A stretch of DNA of 64,000 bases from Streptococcus dysgalactiae subsp. dysgalactiae (GTDB lineage: Bacteria > Bacillota > Bacilli > Lactobacillales > Streptococcaceae): positions 1,332,501-1,396,500 of the forward strand of contig NZ_UHFH01000003.1 in the NCBI RefSeq assembly GCF_900459225.1. The letters are read 5' to 3'. The translations under genes and the position numbers were made by a program. Each line of letters begins with the position of its first letter. The first letter of the stretch is position 1. Shown piece by piece: positions 29,204 through 38,344 of this stretch. Under the pieces are notes generated by a model, which was not told the origin of the DNA, made no database searches, and saw only the letters and a list, made by a program, of their open reading frames with translations.

Positions 29204-29332
29204 TTACATCAATACTGATAGGGCACTCGCAATAAGCCCGCCAACAGTTACAAGAACCATTAGGATAACAACAAACATTGTTACTTTTTCAAAGGTTGTT
29301 TTTTTGCGAGGTCCATTTTCTCCAAATGCCAC
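29204..29332 (-). CDS. Small DUF4044-type membrane protein, GTG start
   Basis: 42 residues, too short for most gene callers: (M)AFGENGPRKKTTFEKVT, then one transmembrane helix MFVVILMVLVTVGGLIASAL and a short tail. The GTG at 29332 follows GAGG with 8-bp spacing. The pattern of a short basic N-terminus plus a single helix matches the DUF4044 family of lactic acid bacteria, commonly found upstream of obg. Function unknown. Confidence 0.72.
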   Translation of the reverse strand: MAFGENGPRKKTTFEKVTMFVVILMVLVTVGGLIASALSVLM

Positions 29333-29508
29333 GTTAAATACCTCATCTATTATTGATTTTTCTTCTTATATCTTAACATGAATGCGGCTTTTAAGCAAAT
29401 ATCAGCTAAGGATTTCTCGCTATAAAGGCATTCTTTTTCACAATTTCTTGTACATTTCCGTTGAATATGATACATTAGAATTTACAAAATAATATTTAGG
29501 AGATTCCC

Positions 29509-30750
29509 ATGGTTTTACCTCATTTCGAACACAATCTTGACAAATACGCTAATTTGCTTATCAAAAAAGGGGTCAATGTTCAAAAAGGGCATACCCTTTT
29601 GATTACTATTGCTGCTGAACACTATCGCTTCGCTCGTCTTCTGACAAAGAAAGCTTACGAAGCTGGTGCTGCAGAGGTTATTGTAGACTATACTGATGAT
29701 CAAATCACGCGCGAAAAACTCTTGAAAGCTGATGAGGACCGTCTCCTAAATGTACCCGACTATGTTGTTGAAAAGTCTCATTACTTACTTGGTAAAAAAG
29801 CTAGTCGATTAGTGGTTCGCTCATCTGATCCAAATGTTTTTGCAGGCGTTGACTCAGACCGCTTGTCTGGTTCTACCCGTGCTACTTCAATTGCTCTTGA
29901 AAAACAACGTGCAGCTACTCAAGCTAATAAAGTGAGTTGGAATTTAGTAGCGGCAGCAAGTTCTGAATGGGCAGCCATGGTTTTCCCAGATTTGGCCAGT
30001 GAGGAAGAACAAGTTGATGCTCTTTGGGATGCTATCTTCAAAATGAATCGCATTTATGAGGAAGATCCTATTAAAGCCTGGGATGACCATCAAGCACGCC
30101 TTGTTTCCAAAGCTAACCTCCTCAATGACTATCAATTTGATGCCCTCCATTACATGGCACCTGGGACTGATTTAACCCTCGGTATGCCTGAAAATCATGT
30201 CTGGGAAGCAGCAGGTAGCGTCAACGCTCAAGGGGAAGAATTCATCGCCAATATGCCAACTGAAGAAGTCTTCACCGCACCAGACTATCGTCGAGCTTAC
30301 GGGTATGTCTCATCTACTAAACCACTTTCTTATGCCGGTGTTGTTATTGAAGACATGACCTTTACTTTCAAAGATGGCCAGATTGTTGATGTAACGGCTA
30401 AAAAAGGGGAAGAAACCATTAAGCGATTGGTCGAGGAAAATGATGGTGCTCGTGCCCTTGGTGAAATAGCCCTAGTTCCCCATAAAACCCCAATTTCACT
30501 TTCTGGTTTAACTTTCTTTAATACTCTTTTTGACGAAAATGCGTCTAACCACCTTGCCATCGGTGCTGCTTATGCTTTCAGTATTAAAGGTGGCACTGAA
30601 ATGACCAATGAAGAATTAAAAGCAGCTGGTTTAAACCGCTCAACCGCCCATGTAGACTTTATGATTGGCTCAGAACATATGGATATTGATGGCATCACGA
30701 AAGATGGGCAAATTATTCCTATCTTCCGCGGTGGCGAATGGGCAATCTAA
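29509..30750 (+). CDS. pepS: Aminopeptidase PepS (M29)
   Basis: Cytoplasmic metallo-aminopeptidase of the M29 (thermophilic aminopeptidase) family, which trims N-terminal residues from peptides. 413 residues, normal length. Metal-binding segments of the family are recognisable: GNIALVPHKTPIS-like stretch (here GEIALVPHKTPISLSG, about 323), NHLAIGAAY (about 350), STAHVDFMIGS (about 380). ATG preceded by AGGAG. Monocistronic with a downstream hairpin. Confidence 0.9.
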   Translation: MVLPHFEHNLDKYANLLIKKGVNVQKGHTLLITIAAEHYRFARLLTKKAYEAGAAEVIVDYTDDQITREKLLKADEDRLLNVPDYVVEKSHYLLGKKASRLVVRSSDPNVFAGVDSDRLSGSTRATSIALEKQRAATQANKVSWNLVAAASSEWAAMVFPDLASEEEQVDALWDAIFKMNRIYEEDPIKAWDDHQARLVSKANLLNDYQFDALHYMAPGTDLTLGMPENHVWEAAGSVNAQGEEFIANMPTEEVFTAPDYRRAYGYVSSTKPLSYAGVVIEDMTFTFKDGQIVDVTAKKGEETIKRLVEENDGARALGEIALVPHKTPISLSGLTFFNTLFDENASNHLAIGAAYAFSIKGGTEMTNEELKAAGLNRSTAHVDFMIGSEHMDIDGITKDGQIIPIFRGGEWAI

Positions 30751-30757
30751 ACTAACG

Positions 30758-30786
30758 AAAAAGTCAGTCTTGTGCTGGCTTTTTTT
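30758..30786 (+). terminator. Terminator after pepS
   Basis: Short GC stem agtcag / ctggct followed by TTTTTT. Confidence 0.7.
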
Positions 30787-30810
30787 AATGGATAAGCCTA
30801 TAATGTCAGT

Positions 30811-31728
30811 ATGTATTACTTAATTTTAGAAAAATTAACGTCTGTCTCCCTGACAGACTGTCTTAACAACAAGCATCCTTATGTAGCTATCTTAACGCCA
30901 GAGGAATGGCGGCGCCACCACGACCTTTTTGATATGGATATTGATATGGAGTTTAACATTGATGTGGCCAATTCAACCAAGGCAGAAGTGAATAGTGATT
31001 CTTTAACAGGGACTTTTAAAATTCCCGATCGAAAAGATTTGCTTGGTCAAGCCATGGATTTTTCCTTCGCTCTTGATGAAAGAGGGGTTGTCTTTATCGA
31101 TGAGCATCGTCATGTTGCTGATTGGTTGGTACAGATTCAATCTAGTAAAAAATGGAAAACGCCAAGCTTAGAACGTTTTCTCTACGATTTTTTAGAAACC
31201 ATTATTCATGGTGATTTAACCCTTCTAGAAGATTTCGATAACCAACTAGATAAACTAGAAGAAACGATATTAACAGATAAAGGTATGATTAGTCAAGTTC
31301 AGCTGAATCTCATCAGACGACAACTCACCAAGTTAAATCTCCACTATGGGCAATTGATTGATTTGGCACAGGAATTTTACGAGAACGAGAACAATTTCTT
31401 CGCCGAGGAAAATCTACGCTTCTTTCATCTCTTCTCTTCACGAGTAACGAGACTTCAGACGACAGTTGTTACTTTACGTGAGACCCTTATTCAGATTCGC
31501 GAATTGGCCCAATCACAGTTGGAAACGAAACAAAATAAAATCATGAGCGTCTTAACCATCGTTACCACCTGCTGCATGCCTTTGACCATTTTAGTAGGCT
31601 GGTACGGCATGAACTTTAAGTACATGCCTGAACTCTCTAGCCCCTTAGGTTATCCTGCAGTGATTGGCTTTGCCATTTTAATTTTTGTGTCTGCTATTGC
31701 CTTTTTCAAATACAAAAAATGGTTGTAA
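30811..31728 (+). CDS. corA: CorA-family divalent cation channel
   Basis: Mg2+ (or Co2+/Ni2+) channel of the CorA/CNT family, 305 residues. Acidic N-terminal cytoplasmic domain, long coiled coil (about 150-240), and two C-terminal transmembrane helices with the signature WYGMNFKYMPE (GMN motif, about residue 270). The start codon at 30811 has a poor ribosome site, so expression may be modest. Terminator immediately after. Confidence 0.9.
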   Translation: MYYLILEKLTSVSLTDCLNNKHPYVAILTPEEWRRHHDLFDMDIDMEFNIDVANSTKAEVNSDSLTGTFKIPDRKDLLGQAMDFSFALDERGVVFIDEHRHVADWLVQIQSSKKWKTPSLERFLYDFLETIIHGDLTLLEDFDNQLDKLEETILTDKGMISQVQLNLIRRQLTKLNLHYGQLIDLAQEFYENENNFFAEENLRFFHLFSSRVTRLQTTVVTLRETLIQIRELAQSQLETKQNKIMSVLTIVTTCCMPLTILVGWYGMNFKYMPELSSPLGYPAVIGFAILIFVSAIAFFKYKKWL

Positions 31729-31744
31729 GAATAAGGTAAAATCC

Positions 31745-31777
31745 TTCTCAGTCAAATGGAGAAGGATTCTTTTTTCT
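31745..31777. terminator. Bidirectional terminator between corA and the pseudouridine synthase
   Basis: Stem aatccttctc / gagaaggatt with a 10-nt loop, followed by TCTTTTTTC. It lies between convergent genes. Confidence 0.82.
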
Positions 31778-31778
31778 T

Positions 31779-32510
31779 TTATAATAGGCTCTGACAATAG
31801 GCTTCTAAGCTCTGCAATTCCTCGGATGTCAAGCGCCTAAAGTCACCTTCTGCGAGACTAGGGTCTAATCGCAAAGGTCCCATGCTAAGGCGTTGCAATT
31901 CCAGTACTTCCTTGCCACAAGCTGCTACCATGCGTTTCACCTGATGAAATTTGCCTTCTTGAATGGTAATGCTAACCAGACAAGTCTCTTGGCTTACATC
32001 CTTATCAAGCACTTCCAATTTAGCAGGAAGACACTGGTAATCCTTTAAAGAAATACCTTTGGCAAAATCATCTTTGTCAGCCTCAGTCATGATGCCTGCT
32101 ACTTTCGCTAAATACTCTTTGGTAACGTGTTTTTTAGGGGATAAAAGGTCATGAGCTAGCTGACCATTATTGGTCAAGAGCAACAGCCCTCGAGTATCCT
32201 TATCTAATCTGCCAACAGGAAAAACGTCTTTTTGTCTGGCAGTTTCATCTAATAAGTCTATAACGGTTGCTTGCGCTCTGTCCTTTGTCGCTGACAAAAA
32301 GCCCGCTGGCTTATTCAAGACATAGTAAACAAAGGCTTCATAAGTCAAAGGTTTTCCAAGGTAAGTCACCACGTCTTTATGTTCATTTATTTGAACCTTG
32401 GGAGATGTTTCCACCTCTTGATTAACCAAGATAGCTTTCTTTTTCAAAAGACTCTTGACTTGGCTTCTACTCCCAACTCCTGTTTCTACTAGAAATTTAT
32501 CTAAACGCAT
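31779..32510 (-). CDS. rsuA: 16S rRNA pseudouridine synthase, RsuA family
   Basis: Converts a uridine of 16S rRNA to pseudouridine. 243 residues from the ATG at 32510, which has AAAGGGTGACA upstream; the GTG six bases earlier would sit on that site. N-terminal S4 RNA-binding domain (MRLDKFLVETGVGSRSQVKS), then the catalytic motif VGRLDKDTRGLLLLTNNG with the conserved Asp (about residue 100). The symbol marks the family; the exact target base cannot be told from sequence. Confidence 0.85.
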   Translation of the reverse strand: MRLDKFLVETGVGSRSQVKSLLKKKAILVNQEVETSPKVQINEHKDVVTYLGKPLTYEAFVYYVLNKPAGFLSATKDRAQATVIDLLDETARQKDVFPVGRLDKDTRGLLLLTNNGQLAHDLLSPKKHVTKEYLAKVAGIMTEADKDDFAKGISLKDYQCLPAKLEVLDKDVSQETCLVSITIQEGKFHQVKRMVAACGKEVLELQRLSMGPLRLDPSLAEGDFRRLTSEELQSLEAYCQSLL

Positions 32511-32625
32511 TGTCACCCTTTCAAGAAGAATTCTTTAACTAAGTATAACACAAAAAACAGTTATCCCGAGACTGAAAACGCTTAATGTATTATAATATAT
32601 AGTATAGAAACAAGGAGATTAACTT

Positions 32626-32991
32626 ATGACTATTTACTCTCATACTTACGAAACTGACAACCAGCATTCTGCGAAAGCCATGGGCTCTGGAACACTTGAC
32701 GTATTGGCGACTCCTGCTTTAGTGGCTTTTATGGAAAATGCTTCTTACTTATTTGCCCAAGAATCACTAGAAACAGGATTGACCACTGTTGGTAGTGAAA
32801 TGGCTATTCAACATTTAGCTGCTTCTGCCATTGGCCAAGCAGTAACCATTGTCATCACTGCTCTCAAAGAGGAAGGCCGAAAATACGATTTCCGCATAGA
32901 GGCTTTTGTGGGAGACCAACTGATTGGAAAAGCCTGTCATACCAGAGTGAGGGTAGATAGTCGAGATTTCATGGAAAAAGTAACAGACTAA
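32626..32991 (+). CDS. Hot-dog thioesterase (COG5496/FlK-like)
   Basis: Predicted acyl-CoA thioesterase, 121 residues. Single hot-dog domain: VLATPALVAFMENASYLFAQ near residue 26, SEMAIQHLAASAIGQAV with a central His, and GKACHTRVRVD near the end. This layout matches small thioesterases related to fluoroacetyl-CoA thioesterase FlK; substrate unknown. AAGGAG 7 bp before ATG and TATAAT at 32591-32596. Monocistronic. Confidence 0.78.
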   Translation: MTIYSHTYETDNQHSAKAMGSGTLDVLATPALVAFMENASYLFAQESLETGLTTVGSEMAIQHLAASAIGQAVTIVITALKEEGRKYDFRIEAFVGDQLIGKACHTRVRVDSRDFMEKVTD

Positions 32992-32997
32992 AATGTT

Positions 32998-33031
32998 AAA
33001 GGTAAGCAATGAACAATTGCTTACCTTTTAT
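32998..33031. terminator. Terminator between thioesterase and MFS gene
   Basis: Perfect stem aaaggtaagcaat / attgcttaccttt with an 8-nt loop, between convergent genes. Confidence 0.85.
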
Positions 33032-33089
33032 CATGTCTAAAAGTGAACGATATCCTTGACAAGCGACTTTGATAGAGCTACATTCTTAC

Positions 33090-34310
33090 CTATTTCAATT
33101 GCTGATAGGCCTCTGCCTTTAGTTGGCCAATCGTCCACATGGCAGCAAAACTAATGAGGTAGAGACATGATAGGAACATCATGACCATTGAAACTCCTGA
33201 AATATCTAAGATGCTTCCGATAATAACCGATGAAAAACCACCCAAAGCACGGCCGACATTTAAGATCACATTATTAGCTGTTGAACGGATATGATGTGGA
33301 TAAAGTCTGGTAATCATCGCACCATATCCTGCAAACATCCCATTGACAAAAAATCCGACAATGGCACCTCCAATAAGCATAGTGCTCATGGAATGAGCAA
33401 ATTGGAAGAGGTAAACACACAGCGAAGAGGCAAGCAGAAAGATTCCATAGACCAGGCGCGGTCCAAATCGGTCTAAAAGCTGACCAAATGTCAACATTCC
33501 TAAACACATCCCCAAAATGGTCGCTACCATCCACAACGAAGAACTTTTTACGGAGAGATTCAGACTTGTTTGAATAAGGGTTGGTAACCAGTTCATCATC
33601 CCGAAATACCCTGCAATCTGAACGGTTGTCATGACCATCAAAGCGAGGGTTTGAGCAGTCAATTCTTTTGTTTTGAAGAGCTCAGCAACACTTACCGGCT
33701 GATGATGGGTTTCTTCTTTTTGACCATGATAATCCCAAACCTTACGATCATCTATAGCTAAGATCATCCAGATTACTAATACTATCGGAAGGAGTCCGAA
33801 GAGAAAAAGTCCTCGCCAGCCTAAACTTGGTGCTAGCCACCCTGCTAGGAGAGCTGAGCTAATCGATCCTAATTGTCCGGCAATTCCGTTCAAAGAAGAA
33901 ATGCGCCCCATTTTTTCAGGTGGAACAATTCCCGCCATAATGGCGATAGCCACGCCGTACTCTCCACCAACCCCTATTCCAGCAATAAAACGCATCCAGT
34001 ATAAATAAGACAGAGACGGAGTCAAATAAATTAATCCTGTAGCGACTGAGAACAAGACGATTGTCCATTTAAAGACCTTAAACTTATGATACCTATCTGC
34101 CAGTAAGCCAAAAATAAGGCCTCCAGCTAACATCCCTAAATTCGTCATCGTCGCAATCCAACCTCCCTGTGTGCCACTAATTCCTAATTCGGTAATAATA
34201 GAGGACATCGAGAAAGCCAGAAACATCACATTCAGGTCATCCGTACCTGAAGCGACAATAGCGGCCACTAAGGCCCGTTTGTTGGTGGTATCCAAAGATC
34301 GTTTTGACAT
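33090..34310 (-). CDS. MFS transporter, sugar/aromatic-acid symporter type
   Basis: 12-helix major facilitator, 406 residues. Motif A GLLADRYHKFKVFKW lies between helices 2 and 3 (about 70); RFIAGIGVGGEYGVAIA (about 107-123) is the helix 4 signature of the aromatic acid:H+ and sugar-acid symporters. Second-half repeat GQLLDRFGPRLVYG near 266. The substrate cannot be read from sequence. ATG follows AAGGAG. Unusually long 5' leader with an internal terminator, so expression is probably controlled by premature termination. Confidence 0.82.
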   Translation of the reverse strand: MSKRSLDTTNKRALVAAIVASGTDDLNVMFLAFSMSSIITELGISGTQGGWIATMTNLGMLAGGLIFGLLADRYHKFKVFKWTIVLFSVATGLIYLTPSLSYLYWMRFIAGIGVGGEYGVAIAIMAGIVPPEKMGRISSLNGIAGQLGSISSALLAGWLAPSLGWRGLFLFGLLPIVLVIWMILAIDDRKVWDYHGQKEETHHQPVSVAELFKTKELTAQTLALMVMTTVQIAGYFGMMNWLPTLIQTSLNLSVKSSSLWMVATILGMCLGMLTFGQLLDRFGPRLVYGIFLLASSLCVYLFQFAHSMSTMLIGGAIVGFFVNGMFAGYGAMITRLYPHHIRSTANNVILNVGRALGGFSSVIIGSILDISGVSMVMMFLSCLYLISFAAMWTIGQLKAEAYQQLK

Positions 34311-34383
34311 ACTTGTCTCCTTTTTAATAGTAGCTCACTGACTACCTTAATTAATTACATACCTTCTTTCCAAGTAGCAAAAA

Positions 34384-34409
34384 AGACTTGGGAACACGTC
34401 CGCAAGTCT
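34384..34409 (-). terminator. Terminator hairpin inside the MFS leader
   Basis: On the minus strand agacttg.gga pairs with tcc.caagtct and is followed directly by T6, about 75 bp upstream of the MFS start and about 100 bp downstream of its promoter. Position and form are those of an attenuator; I see no match to T-box or other riboswitch consensus that I know. Confidence 0.7.
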
Positions 34410-34510
34410 GCTAAAGGTCACCAAAAAACAAAAGATTAGTCTAAACTCTCTTTGATCTTAATGCTTTCATGCTTCACGGAACATGTTTAAAGCGGTATTT
34501 AATTGTTAAT

Positions 34511-34539
34511 AGTATAATAAAGCCTCTTATACTTGTCAA
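34511..34539 (-). promoter_or_regulatory. Promoter of the MFS leader transcript
   Basis: Minus-strand TTGACA (34534-34539), 17-bp spacer, TATACT (34511-34516), a near-consensus promoter. The ATG is about 200 bases further, so the transcript has a long untranslated leader. Confidence 0.78.
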
Positions 34540-34682
34540 GTGATTCCTACAGAACCTTTTACCTTTCTGCTGTAATACGCTCACCAAATCTAATTCTAAT
34601 AGTGATAAATTCTGCTATCCCCACAAAAAATCTTTTGCTTCTCTTTGTTTCTTTGTTATAATGCTTTACAGAGGTGAAAAAA

Positions 34683-36167
34683 ATGAAGACTATTGCTTTT
34701 GATTCTAATAAGTATTTAAACTTACAAAGGGATCATATTTTAGAACGTATTAGCCAGTTTGATGGTAAACTTTACATGGAATTTGGTGGGAAAATGTTAG
34801 AAGACTACCATGCTGCCCGTGTACTTCCAGGTTATGAACCTGACAATAAGATTAAATTGCTCAAAGAACTCAAAGAGCAAGTCGAAATTGTGATTGCCAT
34901 TAATGCTAATAATATTGAGCACTCAAAGGCGCGTGGCGATCTAGGCATTTCCTATGACCAAGAAGTTTTCCGTCTCATCGACAAGTTTAACACATTAGAC
35001 ATTTATGTCGGTTCAGTCGTGATTACTCAATATAACAATCAACCAGCTGCAGATGCCTTTCGTAAACAACTCGAAAAAAATGGCATCGCTTCTTACCTAC
35101 ACTACCCTATCAAGGGCTATCCAACCGACATCAACCACATTATCTCACCTGAGGGGATGGGGAAAAATGATTACATCAAAACCAGCCGTAACCTTATTGT
35201 TGTGACAGCGCCAGGGCCTGGTTCAGGAAAACTAGCCACTTGCATGTCCCAAATGTATCATGATCAAATCAATGGTATTAAGTCGGGCTATGCCAAATTT
35301 GAAACCTTCCCTGTCTGGAATCTTCCTCTTCATCATCCTGTTAATTTAGCTTATGAAGCTGCTACTGCAGATTTAGATGATGTCAACATGATTGATCCTT
35401 TCCATCTAGAAACTTACGGTAAAACAGCTGTCAATTATAATCGTGACATCGAAGTCTTTCCAGTGCTAAATCGTACATTTGAACGTATTTTGAGCAAATC
35501 ACCCTACGCATCGCCAACAGATATGGGGGTTAATATGGTTGGCTTCTCCATTGTCAATGAAGAAGCTGCTATTGAAGCATCCAAACAGGAAATCATTCGC
35601 CGTTATTACCAAACCCTCGTCGATTTTAAGGCAGAGCGTGTTTCAGAGGCTGCTGTTAAAAAGATTGAACTCTTGATGAATGATATTGGTGTCACACCTG
35701 AAGACCGTCAAGTTACTGTGGCTGCTCGCCAAAAAGCTGAGCAAACAGGACAGCCTGCCCTTGCTCTGCAATTACCAAATGGACAGATTGTCACCGGAAA
35801 AACATCTGAACTTTTCGGACCAACTGCTGCTGTGATCATCAATGCCATTAAAACATTGGCGAAAATTGACAAAGGCACTCATTTGATTGAACCAGAGTAT
35901 GTGAAACCTATCCAAGGCCTCAAGGTAAACCATTTAGGTAGTCAAAACCCACGCCTACATTCCAATGAAATCCTCATTGCGCTAGCCATCACTGCTATGA
36001 CTAATGACGAGGCTAACCTTGCCATGAAAGAACTTGGTAACTTGAAAGGCAGCGAAGCCCATTCTACCGTAATCCTAACTGACGAAGATAAAAATGTTCT
36101 CAGAAAGCTTGGGGTTAACATTACATTTGACCCTATTTATCAAAATCATAAACTCTACCGAAAATAA
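34683..36167 (+). CDS. DUF1846 protein
   Basis: Conserved cytoplasmic protein of the DUF1846 family, 494 residues from ATG 34683. GAGGTG lies 6 bp upstream; the GTG at 34674 overlaps that site. The N-terminal half contains a nucleotide-binding-like segment ([20 protein letters not shown], about 175), and the middle a long helical region. Structural work on the family suggested a nucleotide-dependent enzyme fold, but no firm reaction is known to me. TATAAT lies about 25 bp upstream. Divergent from the MFS gene, followed by a terminator. Confidence 0.8.
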   Translation: MKTIAFDSNKYLNLQRDHILERISQFDGKLYMEFGGKMLEDYHAARVLPGYEPDNKIKLLKELKEQVEIVIAINANNIEHSKARGDLGISYDQEVFRLIDKFNTLDIYVGSVVITQYNNQPAADAFRKQLEKNGIASYLHYPIKGYPTDINHIISPEGMGKNDYIKTSRNLIVVTAPGPGSGKLATCMSQMYHDQINGIKSGYAKFETFPVWNLPLHHPVNLAYEAATADLDDVNMIDPFHLETYGKTAVNYNRDIEVFPVLNRTFERILSKSPYASPTDMGVNMVGFSIVNEEAAIEASKQEIIRRYYQTLVDFKAERVSEAAVKKIELLMNDIGVTPEDRQVTVAARQKAEQTGQPALALQLPNGQIVTGKTSELFGPTAAVIINAIKTLAKIDKGTHLIEPEYVKPIQGLKVNHLGSQNPRLHSNEILIALAITAMTNDEANLAMKELGNLKGSEAHSTVILTDEDKNVLRKLGVNITFDPIYQNHKLYRK

Positions 36168-36207
36168 GGAGAGTCTAGAATATTTTCGGTATTCCCTATC
36201 ATTTTCA

Positions 36208-36241
36208 AAAATAGCCTACGAACCATGGTCGTAGGCTATTT
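36208..36241. terminator. Bidirectional terminator
   Basis: Perfect stem aaatagcctacga / tcgtaggctattt with a short loop, between the DUF1846 gene and the convergent fetB. Confidence 0.86.
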
Positions 36242-36243
36242 GT

Positions 36244-37014
36244 TTAGGATGGCAATACTAATTGTTTCTTATTGTTAAAGAAACTCCTATAAGCTAAATA
36301 AGTTGCTATAAAAGAAGCAATAGAGGTTGTCGATAGCAACATAAACGTCACCATCATCTGGTACTTAACAGCCTGAATAGGCGGGGTGCCAGCTAAAATC
36401 AATCCTGTCATCATACCAGGTAAGGTCACAATCCCCAAAGTCTTGGCAGAATCAATGGTCGGTACCATACCTGTTTTGATCACTTCTCGGATAATATCAA
36501 TGGAAGCCGGTAATACATCTGCACCGAGAGCCAACTTGGTTTCCACTTCTGCTTGTTTGGTTGAAAAATCTGCATTGAGTTGTTTGTAACACAGACCAAT
36601 AGCGACCATGGAATTGCTAATAATCATCCCTCCCACTGGAATGATTTGGTTGGGAACAAATCTAAGAATCCCAGATAACAACAAGACTGCCAAAGTGATT
36701 AAGGTCCCAGATAAGATGGCGACAAATGAAATCACTGCACTATGTTTAATTCCTTTTCCTCGTTTGGCAGCATTATAAGAGGCATTCAACATCATAAACA
36801 GGAGGAGTCCAGCTGTGAAGAGGGCACTTTGATAGCCAAAAATATAATCTAAGACAAATCCCACAATGAGAAGCTGGATAACCGCACGTACTGCACCTAC
36901 AATAATCTCTTTCCCTAAACCAAGTTTTTGCCAATAGGAAAAAAAGAGAGTCAAGACAACCAATGATGACGCCGCTAATAAAGAGACGACACTGATATCG
37001 TTAACAGTATTCAT
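36244..37014 (-). CDS. fetB: ABC transporter permease, FetB/UPF0014 family
   Basis: Membrane subunit of a FetAB-type ABC transporter; E. coli FetAB is an iron exporter that eases oxidative stress. 256 residues, about seven hydrophobic helices. The signature GMMTGLILAGTPPIQAVKYQ (about 197-216) is typical of UPF0014. Overlaps the upstream fetA stop by 4 bp (ATGA-type), so it is coupled. Metal specificity is inferred from the family only. Confidence 0.82.
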   Translation of the reverse strand: MNTVNDISVVSLLAASSLVVLTLFFSYWQKLGLGKEIIVGAVRAVIQLLIVGFVLDYIFGYQSALFTAGLLLFMMLNASYNAAKRGKGIKHSAVISFVAILSGTLITLAVLLLSGILRFVPNQIIPVGGMIISNSMVAIGLCYKQLNADFSTKQAEVETKLALGADVLPASIDIIREVIKTGMVPTIDSAKTLGIVTLPGMMTGLILAGTPPIQAVKYQMMVTFMLLSTTSIASFIATYLAYRSFFNNKKQLVLPS

Positions 37015-37667
37015 TTTAACACCTCCAAAGATTTGAGTTGCCCTTCCACAATCGTTAATCTCTCAGTGGCATCACGCTTACTTTGCTCCTCATTATGAGT
37101 CACCCAAAGGATAGTCAAGCCCTCTTGATTTAAAGAGCGAATGACCTCTTCAACTAACGCGGCATTTTGGGCATCAAGAGCTGATGTAACCTCATCTAGC
37201 AACAGCACCTTAGGTTCAAATAGCAGTTGCCGAATAAGCGCTAAACGCTGCTTCTCTCCACCTGAGAGCTTGGTGATGTCCTTATTGACATACGATGCAT
37301 CCATCTGAAAACGCTCTAACCACTGTTCTACCAAAGACTTATCGAGGGCTTTCTTTCGCAATGAAAAAGGGAAGAGCAGATTGTCCTCAACCGTTTTTCC
37401 AAAAAGATAAGGCGTTTGAAAACAGTAGGAAATCTCTTGCCGCAACGTGATTGGGTTAAACGTATCTAGTGATTTTCCGTGAAAATGAATCGTTCCCGAA
37501 CTTGGGCTAATGAGATAACTCGCTAATTTTAACAAGGTCGATTTTCCTCCGCCTGAAGGACCTACAATCGTTACAAAATCCCCTTGGTCAATGCTAAAAC
37601 TAATCTCTTTTAAAATCGTATGGTCCTTGTCTGTAAAAGTGACCTGATCAAATGCTAAAATAGCCAT
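37011..37667 (-). CDS. fetA: ABC transporter ATPase, FetA family
   Basis: ATP-binding partner of FetB. 218 residues: Walker A GPSGGGKST (about 36), signature LSGGEKQRLALIR (about 134), Walker B VLLLDEVTSALD (about 155), switch His VTHNEEQSKRD. The Walker B uses DEVTS rather than DEPTS, as in the YbbL/FetA group. First gene of a two-gene operon. Confidence 0.85.
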   Translation of the reverse strand: MAILAFDQVTFTDKDHTILKEISFSIDQGDFVTIVGPSGGGKSTLLKLASYLISPSSGTIHFHGKSLDTFNPITLRQEISYCFQTPYLFGKTVEDNLLFPFSLRKKALDKSLVEQWLERFQMDASYVNKDITKLSGGEKQRLALIRQLLFEPKVLLLDEVTSALDAQNAALVEEVIRSLNQEGLTILWVTHNEEQSKRDATERLTIVEGQLKSLEVLK

Positions 37668-37791
37668 CAGTCTTCCCCCTCCTAAGCCTTTTTGGATACT
37701 TCTTTTTAAGAATAATTCTAATTAAAAAATCTAGCTTTAGTTTACCACGTTTTACTTTAAAAATCTGTCTTTTTAACCGAAAAAAATAAAC

Positions 37792-37828
37792 AAAACCTCT
37801 AGCTATCAAAAACGCTAAAGGTTTTGCT
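37792..37828 (-). terminator. Terminator downstream of the PaaI-type thioesterase
   Basis: Imperfect stem aaaacctctagc / gctaaaggtttt with flanking A/T runs, about 45 bp past the stop of the gene at 37871. Confidence 0.6.
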
Positions 37829-37870
37829 TTAATGATTCTCAGATAGACGCTGATACAGCTGTTAGTTGTA

Positions 37871-38263
37871 TTAGGATTTTTTCACCACAAACATAGTGAG
37901 GCCAACTTTGGTAAGCACTTGTTCTTTTTGATTGTAAACCACTACTTCGATTAATTGTGTCGAACGACCACCATGAACCAGCTTCCCTTCAATTGTTAGA
38001 ATATCTCCTTTATGACCTGCTTTTAAATAATTAGCGTTAGCTTGGAGGGTAACCGCATCTTGACCAGTTGATCTGGCAACTAACCCACCAACTTGATCAC
38101 AAAGGGTAAACAAATAGCCGCCATGGGCATTCCCATAGTAGTTAAGAGCAGAATCTGTCACTTCTGTTTTTAAAATCACATGACCATTTTCAAAATGCTC
38201 AACACTGTAGTTTTCAAAAATACTAATGACCTGTAAGTCAATCTCTTTTGGTAATTTAGGCAT
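37871..38263 (-). CDS. PaaI-family hot-dog thioesterase
   Basis: Predicted acyl-CoA thioesterase, 130 residues. The motif NYYGNAHGGYLFTLCDQVGG (about 43-62) is the PaaI signature with the catalytic Asp/His region; the C-terminal half forms the beta sheet of the hot-dog fold. Substrate unknown. Its own terminator and an 82-bp gap to the next gene suggest it is monocistronic. Confidence 0.85.
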   Translation of the reverse strand: MPKLPKEIDLQVISIFENYSVEHFENGHVILKTEVTDSALNYYGNAHGGYLFTLCDQVGGLVARSTGQDAVTLQANANYLKAGHKGDILTIEGKLVHGGRSTQLIEVVVYNQKEQVLTKVGLTMFVVKKS

Positions 38264-38344
38264 TTCCTATCTCTTTTCCTCTTAGTCTAAAATCAATACA
38301 AGTTTCATTATACTACAAATGTGAAAAGAAGGCAGAGCTCCTGT

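Noticed and set aside
34377..34539. T-box riboswitch upstream of the MFS gene
   Set aside because: No AGGGUGGNACCGCG-like T-box sequence or stem I pattern is visible; kept only as an unassigned leader.
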